Below, one piece after another: positions 23,760-30,831 of a DNA stretch of 34,826 nucleotides (position 1 is its first letter; each line of letters opens with the position of its first letter). A program made the position numbers and the translations under genes. The notes beneath the pieces were generated by a model. It was not told where the DNA came from and did not search any database. It was given only the letters and a program-made list of their open reading frames with translations. The stretch is from an uncultured Ruminococcus sp. (GTDB taxonomy: Bacteria > Bacillota > Clostridia > Oscillospirales > Acutalibacteraceae). The stretch lies in contig CADCHW010000009.1 in the NCBI GenBank assembly GCA_902801245.1, positions 535 through 35,360 on the forward strand. Direction: 5' to 3'.

Positions 23760-24616
23760 ATGAAAAAATTAATATTTTCGGTATTGGTTGCTGTTCTTAT
23801 AAGCTTTACATCAACGGCTTGCAATGTTGGGAATAGCGATATTGCATAAAGTACTTCTGAATATCAGTTGCCGATTTCTCAAGTTGATACAAATGATAAT
23901 GTTGAAAGCAGCACTAATTCTGCCAACGGTTCGGATACAGACAGCAGCACTTACTCCCAAAACGATTACGATGTTGAAAGTAAGGAACTATCGACAAATA
24001 AGTTGTGTAAAATAAGTAACATAACAATAGTAATTACGTTGTTTCTTCTAATACTATGCACAAGTAATTTATCGATAATCCTAACACCGACTCCGACATC
24101 TCTTACAATACAGACAGTGAAAACAGTAACGATGATAAAATTGAGATACCTAACCTTGAGGGACTTACTCTTTCTGAGGCAAAAACTAAGCTCAAAGAGT
24201 TACAACTTTATTATGGCGGTTATTCGTATATAGCAAGTGATGAGAAAGAGGATACTGTTATTGGTCAGAATCCTCCTGCCGGAACGATAACCGAACCGGG
24301 TGCGGAAGTTAAGGTAGTTCTTTCCGATGGACCGGAAAGGGAAGTTACGCTTTCGCAGGAAGTTGATTTACCAATACATATTGATTATCCTGTTACGTTG
24401 GAAGTGATAATATACGGTGTTACCGATGAATCCTATACAACAACGATTATTCCAAAGGAATCACCTTATTATACATTAACTTTAACAAGAATGAGTACCG
24501 AAGGTTGTATTGATGTTTGCGTTGCTTTAAACACCCAGACATATCGTGTGTACAGATATGATTTTAAAAATAACTCTGTAGATACTATGGAAGTTTACTA
24601 TTTTGATTATGAATGA
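23760..24616 (+). pseudogene. Decayed PASTA-domain lipoprotein gene
   Basis: The gene begins with a lipoprotein signal peptide (MKKLIFSVLVAV ... TSTAC, lipobox cysteine 21) after AGGAG, but meets TAA at 23847. The same frame continues as a Ser/Asn/Asp-rich linker to about 24020, then the sense frame shifts, and a second TAA occurs at 24065. From 24068 to 24616 the frame is open again. It encodes a PASTA domain (IPNLEGLTLSEAKTKLKEL, then VIGQNPPAGT and VKVVLSDGP) and a beta-rich C-terminal segment. PASTA domains bind muropeptides and occur in Ser/Thr kinases and PBPs; the C-terminal part is reminiscent of PrkC-type kinases. Two nonsense codons plus one frameshift make a functional product unlikely. 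A perfect promoter upstream suggests recent decay. Confidence 0.8.
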
Positions 24617-24649
24617 GTTGCAAACAATTCATACACAAATCTTTGTAAA

Positions 24650-24680
24650 TAAAAAAGCAAGCCGCCCGAAAGCAGCCTGC
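24650..24680 (-). terminator. Intrinsic terminator of the 24699-25373 gene
   Basis: On the minus strand GCAGGCTGC pairs with GCGGCTTGC (9 bp with wobbles), followed by TTTTTT. It also ends near the converging pseudogene. Confidence 0.85.
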
Positions 24681-24698
24681 ATTTACAAAAGGTTTATG

Positions 24699-25373
24699 CT
24701 ATATCAAAAGTATCAGAACAGTGAGAACGTATGAAATATAAACATTCTTATTAACCGCAAGGTGAGCCGCACCGGCAAGCAGTGAGAGTATAATACAGCA
24801 TATTGCCACTGTAAAATTTGCTTCGGTTGCAAGGTGGAGAGTACCCCAAGTTGCGGCGAGAATAATTCCTCCCCACGGTATATGGCGGAATCTGATTTTG
24901 TGCGTTTTTAAAGCTCGGTCGGTTGCTTCCTGTGCGAATACAACCAACATTAAAATCATAATAGCTTGAAACAAATAGTAAATGTATTGAAAAATAAATT
25001 GAAACCAACCCGACTGTGTGAAATCTGCCGCAAGCTTCCAGCCGCCGTAAATTCGGAACTTTACCCCGAATGCCGTAAGAAACAAAAGTACAGCGACTAT
25101 CCAGCCTCGTTCGGAGGGGAGATTTTTCTTTTTGGAAAAATTAAAATTGTACACACGTGCCGATACGTAAAACAGCACAAGTCCGAGAATTCCCCAAAGT
25201 CCGCTGATTATCAGCCAGTGAGTAATGCTTTCGGTTATTGTGAATTTATTGTATGTTTTATCATAAATAAATTGCTCAAGTAAAATAAGCACAGATTCGG
25301 AGCATAGCCCCAAAAGACTTACAAATCCGAGAATGCCGAATGTAGCTGCACATTTTTTTATGTGTTTTGCCAT
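24699..25373 (-). CDS. Polytopic membrane protein, possibly CPBP-like
   Basis: This 224-aa protein has about six to seven predicted membrane helices. The C-terminal third shows FAQEATDR, then WGTLHLATEAN and a last helix preceded by HLAVNKN. This loosely recalls the CPBP (CAAX protease/bacteriocin-processing) family, whose motifs are EExxxR, an (F/H)xxxH helix and a final Asn. The first motif has only one of the two glutamates (QE), so catalysis is doubtful and the assignment weak. GGAGGAAAAC precedes the ATG. A dedicated terminator follows, so it is probably a single-gene transcript, divergent from the 25706 gene. Confidence 0.75.
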   Translation of the reverse strand: MAKHIKKCAATFGILGFVSLLGLCSESVLILLEQFIYDKTYNKFTITESITHWLIISGLWGILGLVLFYVSARVYNFNFSKKKNLPSERGWIVAVLLFLTAFGVKFRIYGGWKLAADFTQSGWFQFIFQYIYYLFQAIMILMLVVFAQEATDRALKTHKIRFRHIPWGGIILAATWGTLHLATEANFTVAICCIILSLLAGAAHLAVNKNVYISYVLTVLILLI

Positions 25374-25400
25374 TAGTTTTCCTCCTGTTCATTTTAGCTG

Positions 25401-25445
25401 TCGGTCGGGTAGAAAAAATAAATGCTTAAAAAACTGTCTTCGCAT
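25401..25445 (+). repeat. Family B repeat, diverged single unit
   Basis: This 45-bp unit runs TCGGTCGGGT ... AAACTGTCTTCGCAT, in the divergent spacer. The rest of the spacer (25446-25628) is AT-rich; a GTAAATA/TATTTAC dyad (25605-25611, 25627-25633) reaches into the -35 box of the next promoter. Confidence 0.7.
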
Positions 25446-25628
25446 ATTAAAAAAGTATATCACAAAACCCGAAAAAAATCTATCGGAAAATTAACGGACT
25501 TTTGGCATAAAAATTTAGCTTCTTGCATAATATTTATAAAATTTTATGTGTTTCTTTAAATTGGAAAAAAGTAAAGAAATTCCACTGAAAAAAGCGTGAC
25601 ATTTGTAAATAAATTTTCATAAAGTGTA

Positions 25629-25658
25629 TTTACATTTATGTGAATATTGTGGTATAAT
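25629..25658 (+). promoter_or_regulatory. Promoter of the 25706 gene
   Basis: TTTACA (25629-25634) and TATAAT (25653-25658) are 18 bp apart. The right half of the GTAAATA/TATTTAC dyad overlaps the -35, a possible repressor site. Confidence 0.65.
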
Positions 25659-25705
25659 AAAAATATAAAATCTGAAACAAAAAATAAATAATGGAGGTTA
25701 TAAAT

Positions 25706-26683
25706 ATGGATAAACTTTCTTCAGAGAAAATCTTTTCTAAAACATTGAAATATGTATTTTTTAAGATGCTTATTCCTATTATCTCGCTTGTTGTATCGCT
25801 GCTTTCCATAAAAATTATATCGGCAATAACACTTCAAATACGCAAAGGGTCGGAAAATCCCGACATAGCAAATGCGGCAAACGGCGAATTGGGAATTATC
25901 GGAACATTAATCTGGATTGTAATTACGTTGGGATTTGCATTCGGAATACAATTTTTCTGGGGTTACAAATTCAGAGCAGCACATGCGGCGATTGTAACTG
26001 ATGCGGTGTCCGTGGGAGTATTTCCCGATGATATGAAAGGTATGGCTAAAGAGAGTCTTGAATATCGATTCCCTACCTGCAACGATTATTTCCTTTACAG
26101 CAGAATGGTAAAAAAAGCCATTGCACAGCTTCAGAAAGATTTGAACACCTATGCCGAAAATAAGATGGATAATCCCGTTTTGGGCAAGCTGATTTCGTTT
26201 TCACAAATTTTTATCGGCTGGGCTTTGAGCTATACATATGATTTGATTCTCGGCTATACATTTTGGCGTGACGGCAAACCGCTTTATACAAGTGCTGCCG
26301 ACGGTGTTGCGATTTACTACAACTGTTGGAAAAGAATTACACGTGGTGTTATGTTCCTTGCAATTGAAATTATTGTCGGAATGGTAGTGACATTTGTTTT
26401 TTTCGGTGCTATTGGTGCGGCTGTGCTTGCTCCGTCGTATGGTGCGATTGCAGGCGGTCTTGCAGGTGCGGCAGTTGGATATTTTATCTGTTTGGCTGCA
26501 AAGTCTTGTGTTGACAGTAATCTTATGATTAAAACTATGACACCGTACTTTGAGGAAGCTCAGTATGCCGAAATTACAGAAGATGAACGCGGCACAATTT
26601 ACAGAACTTCTCCGAAGTATGCAAAGCTTTATCAGAAATCTCAGGCAGAGCTTGCACAGGAACAGGCTCAGGGCGGATATTGA
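25706..26683 (+). CDS. Membrane protein of unknown function (325 aa)
   Basis: This 325-aa protein is of unrecognised family. It has an N-terminal pair of membrane helices (about 15-38 and 58-82), a roughly 80-residue soluble middle, an amphipathic stretch (about 160-180) and two further helices (about 212-235 and 238-262). The last is Gly/Ala-rich (GAIAGGLAGAAVGYF). The soluble C-terminus ends with an acidic and Gln-rich tail. ATGGAGG precedes the ATG at 25706; an in-frame ATG at 25691 overlaps that ribosome site and is rejected. It has its own promoter and a strong terminator. Confidence 0.82.
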   Translation: MDKLSSEKIFSKTLKYVFFKMLIPIISLVVSLLSIKIISAITLQIRKGSENPDIANAANGELGIIGTLIWIVITLGFAFGIQFFWGYKFRAAHAAIVTDAVSVGVFPDDMKGMAKESLEYRFPTCNDYFLYSRMVKKAIAQLQKDLNTYAENKMDNPVLGKLISFSQIFIGWALSYTYDLILGYTFWRDGKPLYTSAADGVAIYYNCWKRITRGVMFLAIEIIVGMVVTFVFFGAIGAAVLAPSYGAIAGGLAGAAVGYFICLAAKSCVDSNLMIKTMTPYFEEAQYAEITEDERGTIYRTSPKYAKLYQKSQAELAQEQAQGGY

Positions 26684-26783
26684 TAATTTAATATGAGTAT
26701 TTCACGATAATAAAGAAATCGCAAAATTGTTGTACCAACTAACTTACGATGTTTTCTTTATTTCATGTTTCTCCTTTCGACTT

Positions 26784-26819
26784 ATTCCCGGCAGCAGCAT
26801 TGTTGTCGGGAATATTTTT
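26784..26819 (+). terminator. Intrinsic terminator of the 25706 gene
   Basis: ATTCCCGGCAGCA pairs with TGTTGTCGGGAAT (13 bp including two G-U pairs) around GCAT, followed by ATTTTTA. Confidence 0.9.
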
Positions 26820-26822
26820 AAC

Positions 26823-27235
26823 ACGTGAAGATAGTTTTTTGTAGCTTAACTTCTTCTACCCGACCGATAGTTAATTTAATACGGTAGTTTTTGAACAACT
26901 TTATTTCGTGCAATAACGGTCACACCAAATACTTTCATTGGTATACTAAAGTTAAAGAATGGCGGACATAGTATAGATTTAATAAAATTATGTATCCTCC
27001 TGCGAACGTTGTCCGCATTGTATATGCTGCGTAGAGTGGCTTTTTATACGGATTCTACGGTGCGTAGGTTGGATTTTTTCAGTTTTAATTGTATAATGAT
27101 TGCAGAAAGGAGGATTCCCGAAGAAGTTGATGAAATGAATATAATTTATTGAATAAGTATTTAAATAAGTTATTTCAAAAATAAACTTTTGGTCGGGTTC
27201 GTGAAGTACAAATTTATATAAAACTATCTTCACGT
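26823..27235. repeat. Family B inverted pair, long composite form (413 bp)
   Basis: Left arm 26823-26867 (ACGTGAAGATAGTTTT ... CCCGACCGA) is inverted relative to right arm 27189-27235 (TTGGTCGGGTTCGTGAAG ... AAACTATCTTCACGT). The 69 bp inside the left arm match the core of the short form at 14433-14498. The extra ~250 bp contain a variant palindrome (GCGAACGTTGTCCGC, 27002-27016), a promoter-like pair, and AAAGGAGG (27106-27113) with no sensible reading frame behind it. No transposase gene is present. With the terminator it fills the 560-bp gene-free gap. Confidence 0.75.
27069..27097 (+). promoter_or_regulatory. Promoter-like pair inside the long family B element
   Basis: TTGGAT (27069-27074) and TATAAT (27092-27097) are 17 bp apart and point toward the HTH/zinc-ribbon gene at 27245. 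No better promoter is seen for that gene. Confidence 0.55.
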
Positions 27236-27244
27236 ATTGAAAAA

Positions 27245-27853
27245 ATGGATCAGGTTAAAATAGGTCAGTTTATCGCTCGGTTGAGAAAAGAGAAAAAACT
27301 TACCCAAAGACAGCTTGCCGATAAGCTTTTGATAAGCGACAAAACCGTTTCAAAGTGGGAGTGCGGAAAGGGTTTGCCCGAGGTGTCGCTTATGCTGCCG
27401 CTTTGTGAAGAGCTTGGAATAAGCGTCAATGAATTGCTGTCGGGTGAGAAAATCCCTGAGAAAGATTATCGGGAGAAAGCGGAGGAAAATATTATGGAAC
27501 TTGTTAGAGAGAGAGAAGAAAACAAGAAGAAACTGGTAATTGAGGCTGTTGTGGCTTGTATGGGTGTATTGACGCTTGTGCTTTGCGTTATGCTTGCTGG
27601 TCTGCTTGAGGAGGTTACAACTCCGTTAAGAATCTTTTTGATTGTGTTCGGTTCGGTTATTGTTGCGGCAAGTATAGGAATCGTTGTTGCGATTGATGTC
27701 GATACAGGAACTTTTGAATGCAGAAGCTGCGGTGAACGTTTTGTCCCAAGCACAAAGGAGTACATTTTTACAACACACGGTCTTACAACCAGAAAGCTTA
27801 AATGCCCTCACTGCGGTAAAACAACCAACTGCAAGAAGAGATTGACAAGATAA
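27245..27853 (+). CDS. XRE-type HTH protein with two TM helices and a zinc ribbon
   Basis: This 202-aa membrane-tethered regulator is built of three parts. A Cro/CI helix-turn-helix spans 6-62 (LTQRQLADKLLISDKTVSKWECG). A charged helical linker leads to two membrane helices (98-120 and 127-150). The C-terminal zinc ribbon has CxxC pairs C159/C162 and C187/C190. Family knowledge: Clostridia often carry such HTH-membrane proteins; ligands are mostly unknown. The DNA-binding and ribbon ends should both lie in the cytoplasm if there are two helices. No Shine-Dalgarno site precedes the ATG (only AAAAA after the family B repeat end, 9 bp away), unlike nearly every other gene here. The start is therefore less certain, but Met1 lies at the normal distance before the HTH. 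Confidence 0.85.
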   Translation: MDQVKIGQFIARLRKEKKLTQRQLADKLLISDKTVSKWECGKGLPEVSLMLPLCEELGISVNELLSGEKIPEKDYREKAEENIMELVREREENKKKLVIEAVVACMGVLTLVLCVMLAGLLEEVTTPLRIFLIVFGSVIVAASIGIVVAIDVDTGTFECRSCGERFVPSTKEYIFTTHGLTTRKLKCPHCGKTTNCKKRLTR

Positions 27854-27981
27854 AAGATTTATTGTATGATACGGGTGCGGATTTCGGTCTGTGCCTGTAT
27901 TTGATTTTGCATATATCAGAAATTTCTGCGTATATATAATAGTATCTCTGCAAAATATCGGATGAATTTTCAAAATAGGTA

Positions 27982-28010
27982 TTGACAAAATTTAAAAATG
28001 ATGTTAAAAT
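27982..28010 (+). promoter_or_regulatory. Promoter of the infC-rpmI-rplT operon
   Basis: TTGACA (27982-27987) and TAAAAT (28005-28010) are 17 bp apart. Upstream, 27854-27981 holds only AT-rich sequence with a perfect 12-bp palindrome CAGAAATTTCTG (27917-27928). Confidence 0.82.
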
Positions 28011-28016
28011 ATAAAA

Positions 28017-28160
28017 GAACAATAAAGCAAGGCGTTTAACGCTTTCACCTGTGGGGTGTCGTCTGCACGGGTCAATACTTTAACGTAATCTCTGTTCGGC
28101 ATTTAAGAACGGAGAGTGTGTAGTGTTGTGCAGCAGACGGTTTTTCGTCTGCGTTTTTTA
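28017..28160 (+). ncRNA. L20 leader (autoregulatory attenuator of infC-rpmI-rplT)
   Basis: The ~140-nt leader ends in a terminator: GCAGACG (28133-28139) pairs with CGTCTGC (28146-28152), followed by TTTTTT. The same CGTCTGC sequence also occurs early in the leader (28060-28066), so it can pair with 28133-28139 in a competing long-range fold that would prevent termination. This matches the Firmicute L20 leader, in which free L20 binds an rRNA-like fold and promotes termination. Other stems are visible (AGGCGTTTAACGCTTT near 28030, and TCTGTTC ... GAACGGAGA around 28090-28115). Confidence 0.85.
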
Positions 28161-28188
28161 TTGATATTTCGGTTGGAGGTGCTTAACA

Positions 28189-28707
28189 ATTAGCAACAAG
28201 GAACATCTCATCAATGAGGAGATTCGAGAAAAAGAACTCAGAGTCATCGGCTCGGACGGTTCGCAATTAGGTATCATGTCTTCAGCTCAGGCTTCAAAGA
28301 TTGCAGCGGAAAAAAATCTTGATTTGGTTATGATTTCTCCGAACGCAAAGCCGCCTGTGTGCAAGATTATGGATTACGGAAAATATCGTTTTGAACAGGC
28401 AAGAAGAGAAAAAGAGAAGAGGAAGAATCAGAAGATTGTCGATACCAAAGAGGTCAGACTTTCCCTCAATATCGATACTCACGATTTTAACACTAAGCTT
28501 AACCACGCTTTGAAGTTCATCTCTAAAGGCGATAAGGTTAAGGTTTCAATCCGATTCCGTGGAAGAGAAATGGGTCACCCCGAACTCGGCACGGAAATTA
28601 TGAACAGATTTTCACAGGCTTGTGCTGAAACAGCGGTAGTGGAAAAACCGCCTAAGCTCGAAGGACGTAATATGCTCATGTTCCTTGCCCCGAAGCCAAC
28701 GAAGTGA
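28189..28707 (+). CDS. infC: Translation initiation factor IF-3 (AUU start)
   Basis: IF-3 binds the 30S subunit, keeps the subunits apart and checks the start codon. The full protein is 172 aa. The N-terminal domain begins with [19 protein letters not shown], and the C-terminal domain carries [14 protein letters not shown] and [15 protein letters not shown]. No ATG, GTG or TTG lies at the right place. GGAGGT (28175-28180) sits 8 bases before ATT at 28189, which opens the conserved reading frame. AUU is the classical start of infC, and its use lets IF-3 repress its own translation. Starting at the first ATG (28276) would delete 29 conserved residues. It is first in the operon with rpmI and rplT, behind the L20 leader. 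Confidence 0.95.
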   Translation: MSNKEHLINEEIREKELRVIGSDGSQLGIMSSAQASKIAAEKNLDLVMISPNAKPPVCKIMDYGKYRFEQARREKEKRKNQKIVDTKEVRLSLNIDTHDFNTKLNHALKFISKGDKVKVSIRFRGREMGHPELGTEIMNRFSQACAETAVVEKPPKLEGRNMLMFLAPKPTK

Positions 28708-28726
28708 AACCAAGGAGGATAAATTT

Positions 28727-28924
28727 ATGCCAAAGATTAAGACACATAGCGGTGCAAAAAAACGTTTTAAGCTTTCTAAGAACGGTAAGGTTATTCGTGC
28801 CCACGCTAATAAAAGACATATTCTTAACAAGAAAACTACAAAGCGTAAGAGAGGTCTTAGACAGACAACTGTTGCTGACAAGACAAATGTAGCTCAGGTT
28901 AAAAGACTTATTCCTTACAAATAA
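28727..28924 (+). CDS. rpmI: Large ribosomal subunit protein bL35
   Basis: This 65-aa basic ribosomal protein shows the L35 pattern [14 protein letters not shown], then [22 protein letters not shown] precedes the ATG at 28727; an upstream in-frame start at 28685 overlaps infC and is rejected. It is second in the infC-rpmI-rplT operon, 19 bp after infC. Confidence 0.98.
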   Translation: MPKIKTHSGAKKRFKLSKNGKVIRAHANKRHILNKKTTKRKRGLRQTTVADKTNVAQVKRLIPYK

Positions 28925-28975
28925 TTTTGTAGGAAGTTTAATTACAAGAACAACCAATTGACGGAGGTAATATAA

Positions 28976-29329
28976 ATGGCACGTGTAAAAGGTGCGATAG
29001 CTACTCGCAAAAGAAGAAAAAAGGTTTTAAAGCTTGCTAAGGGCTACTGGGGTTCTAAGAGCAAGCATTTTAAGATGGCTAAACAGGCTGTCAATAAGTC
29101 CGGTAACTACGCTTACATCGGTCGTAAGCAGAGAAAGAGAGATTTCCGCAGACTTTGGATCGCTCGTATCAATGCTGCTTGCAAGCTCAACGATACCAAC
29201 TATTCAACATTTATGAACGGACTTAAGAAAGCAGGCATCACTCTTAACCGTAAGATGCTTTCCGAGATTGCAATTGCAGATCCGGTAGCTTTCACACGTC
29301 TTGTTGAGCAGGCTAAGAAGGCTCTTTAA
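28976..29329 (+). CDS. rplT: Large ribosomal subunit protein bL20
   Basis: This 117-aa ribosomal protein binds 23S rRNA early in 50S assembly and represses its own operon through the leader at 28017. Typical L20 blocks are [40 protein letters not shown] and [19 protein letters not shown] precedes the ATG. It is the last gene of the operon, and a strong terminator lies 20 bp downstream. Confidence 0.98.
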   Translation: MARVKGAIATRKRRKKVLKLAKGYWGSKSKHFKMAKQAVNKSGNYAYIGRKQRKRDFRRLWIARINAACKLNDTNYSTFMNGLKKAGITLNRKMLSEIAIADPVAFTRLVEQAKKAL

Positions 29330-29349
29330 TTTTAAAACAATTATTGTTT

Positions 29350-29385
29350 CAGCACCTGAGGCATTGCTCCTTAGGTGCTGTTTTT
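29350..29385 (+). terminator. Intrinsic terminator of infC-rpmI-rplT
   Basis: CAGCACCTGAGG pairs with CCTTAGGTGCTG (12 bp, one G-U) around a 7-nt loop, followed by TTTTT. Confidence 0.95.
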
Positions 29386-29407
29386 GAAAACAGAGGTTGC
29401 ATATTGT

Positions 29408-30019
29408 ATGGATAAAAACGAAAAATTCGAGCTTATCAGAGCCGAAGAAAAAGATTCAAAATATTCAAATCCTAAATTAAGACTTATGCTAACTATAGGC
29501 TATCTGGGAATATTCGGAAGTATTATTACAGTGTTTATGATTTTTATGTCGGCACTTTCACGTGAGAATCACGAATTTGATGTTAAGTATACAGCGGCGG
29601 GAATTGTTGTAATGATGGTTTGTACAGCTGCGGTTGTCGTGCTGAATATACAGGATAAAAAAGCTAAAAAGGAATTTTTTAAAAATGAAAATATACTCCG
29701 CAAAAATGCCCAAAAATACAGGGGTAAAATAGTAGGTGCGGAAAAAAATATTCGTCACGTAACATATATGAAAGAAGTTTTTGACGAAACAATATGGAAT
29801 TTTATAATTAAATATAAAGATGAAAATAATGAAATTATTACGGTTAAAAGTGAGAAATTTTTAAATGATATATCGGAGGTTCTTGCAAGTAAAAATGTTA
29901 CTGTTTACGCTCTTGAGGACGGAACATTTGAATTCGGAAAATATAAGCTCCGTGAAAATAAAGACGACGATTTTGTAAAGCTTAAAATCAAAATTAACGA
30001 GGAAGACGCAAAGGTTTAA
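29408..30019 (+). CDS. Two-TM membrane protein, unknown function
   Basis: This 203-aa protein has a charged N-terminus (1-28), two membrane helices (about 30-52 and 66-86) and a soluble C-terminal domain of about 110 residues with alternating beta strands (WNFIIKYKDENNEIITVKSEKF). No family was recognised. AGAGG about 12 bases before the ATG at 29408 is a weak ribosome site; a TTG at 29375 lies inside the rplT terminator and is rejected. The TrmH-family gene follows after 6 bp, so they are probably co-transcribed. The gene begins only 22 bp after a terminator, and its own promoter was not identified. Confidence 0.8.
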   Translation: MDKNEKFELIRAEEKDSKYSNPKLRLMLTIGYLGIFGSIITVFMIFMSALSRENHEFDVKYTAAGIVVMMVCTAAVVVLNIQDKKAKKEFFKNENILRKNAQKYRGKIVGAEKNIRHVTYMKEVFDETIWNFIIKYKDENNEIITVKSEKFLNDISEVLASKNVTVYALEDGTFEFGKYKLRENKDDDFVKLKIKINEEDAKV

Positions 30020-30025
30020 AATATT

Positions 30026-30802
30026 ATGATAACAAGCAAAGATAATGATATAATAAAAGATACAGCCAAGCTTGTAAAAAGCTCAAGGTATAGAAAAGAA
30101 AAAGGTTTATTCACCGCCGAGGGTGTGAGAATATGTCTTGACGGTGTGCAGTCGGGTTTTTCTCCGAAAATATTTTTCTATACATCAAAGTCAAAAGATA
30201 AATATGCCGAAGAATTCGGGAAAATATCGGCTGCTTCAAAGAAATCCTTGGAGGTGTCGCAGCCTGTTTTCGAGAAAATAAGCGACACAAAATCTCCGCA
30301 GGGGTTTATTTGTGTGTTTGAAATGCTTGACAAAAGTAAAAATATGTATACAATAAATAATCGGGGGAATTATATCGCACTGGAAAATCTTCAAGATCCC
30401 TCAAATCTCGGAACAATTCTCAGAACCGCCGAAGCACTCGGCTTTGACGGGGTCATCCTATCGAATGACTGCTGTGATTTTTATTCACCTAAAGTTGTCC
30501 GTGGAAGTATGGGGGCTGTTTTCAGACTGCCGTTGTTTACTGCGGAAAATTTTGTTGATTATATCGGTGAGCTTACCGAATCGGGTATTGTCACTTACGG
30601 CTCAACTCCGAGAAATGCCGAGGATATTACAAATATTAACATCAACGGAGGAGTTATGCTAATCGGCAATGAGGGCAGCGGTCTTTCGGAGGACGCACTT
30701 AATGTCTGTTCAAAGAGAGTGAAAATTCCTATGGGCGGCAGAGCAGAGTCTTTAAATGCTGCGGCGGCTGCAGCGATTTTGATGTGGGAAACGGTAAGAT
30801 GA
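30026..30802 (+). CDS. TrmH/SpoU family RNA 2'-O-methyltransferase
   Basis: This enzyme methylates a ribose 2'-OH in rRNA or tRNA using S-adenosylmethionine. The 258-aa protein has an N-terminal substrate-binding domain (1-100, with RYRKEKGLFTAEGVR) and a SPOUT knot domain. All three SpoU motifs are present: NLQDPSNLGTILR (121-133), LIGNEGSGL (212-220) and IPMGGRAESLNAAAAAAI (234-251). The layout matches RlmB/TrmH-type rRNA methylases of Firmicutes, but the target nucleotide cannot be told. AAAGG lies about 12 bases before the ATG. dprA follows 29 bp later. Confidence 0.95.
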   Translation: MITSKDNDIIKDTAKLVKSSRYRKEKGLFTAEGVRICLDGVQSGFSPKIFFYTSKSKDKYAEEFGKISAASKKSLEVSQPVFEKISDTKSPQGFICVFEMLDKSKNMYTINNRGNYIALENLQDPSNLGTILRTAEALGFDGVILSNDCCDFYSPKVVRGSMGAVFRLPLFTAENFVDYIGELTESGIVTYGSTPRNAEDITNININGGVMLIGNEGSGLSEDALNVCSKRVKIPMGGRAESLNAAAAAAILMWETVR

Positions 30803-30831
30803 ATTTTTATAAATAATAAAGGGTAAACTTT

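Noticed and set aside
23760..24616. PASTA region as part of a Ser/Thr kinase gene
   Set aside because: No kinase domain is encoded upstream; the intact part starts with a lipoprotein signal peptide instead.
25605..25633. GTAAATA/TATTTAC dyad as a firm operator
   Set aside because: AT-rich surroundings make a 7-bp dyad with a 15-bp spacer likely by chance; kept only as a note under the promoter.
26988..27233. 81-codon minus-strand open frame in the long family B element
   Set aside because: Composition is not protein-like (His/Thr/Asn-rich, no hydrophobic core) and it spans repeat arms.
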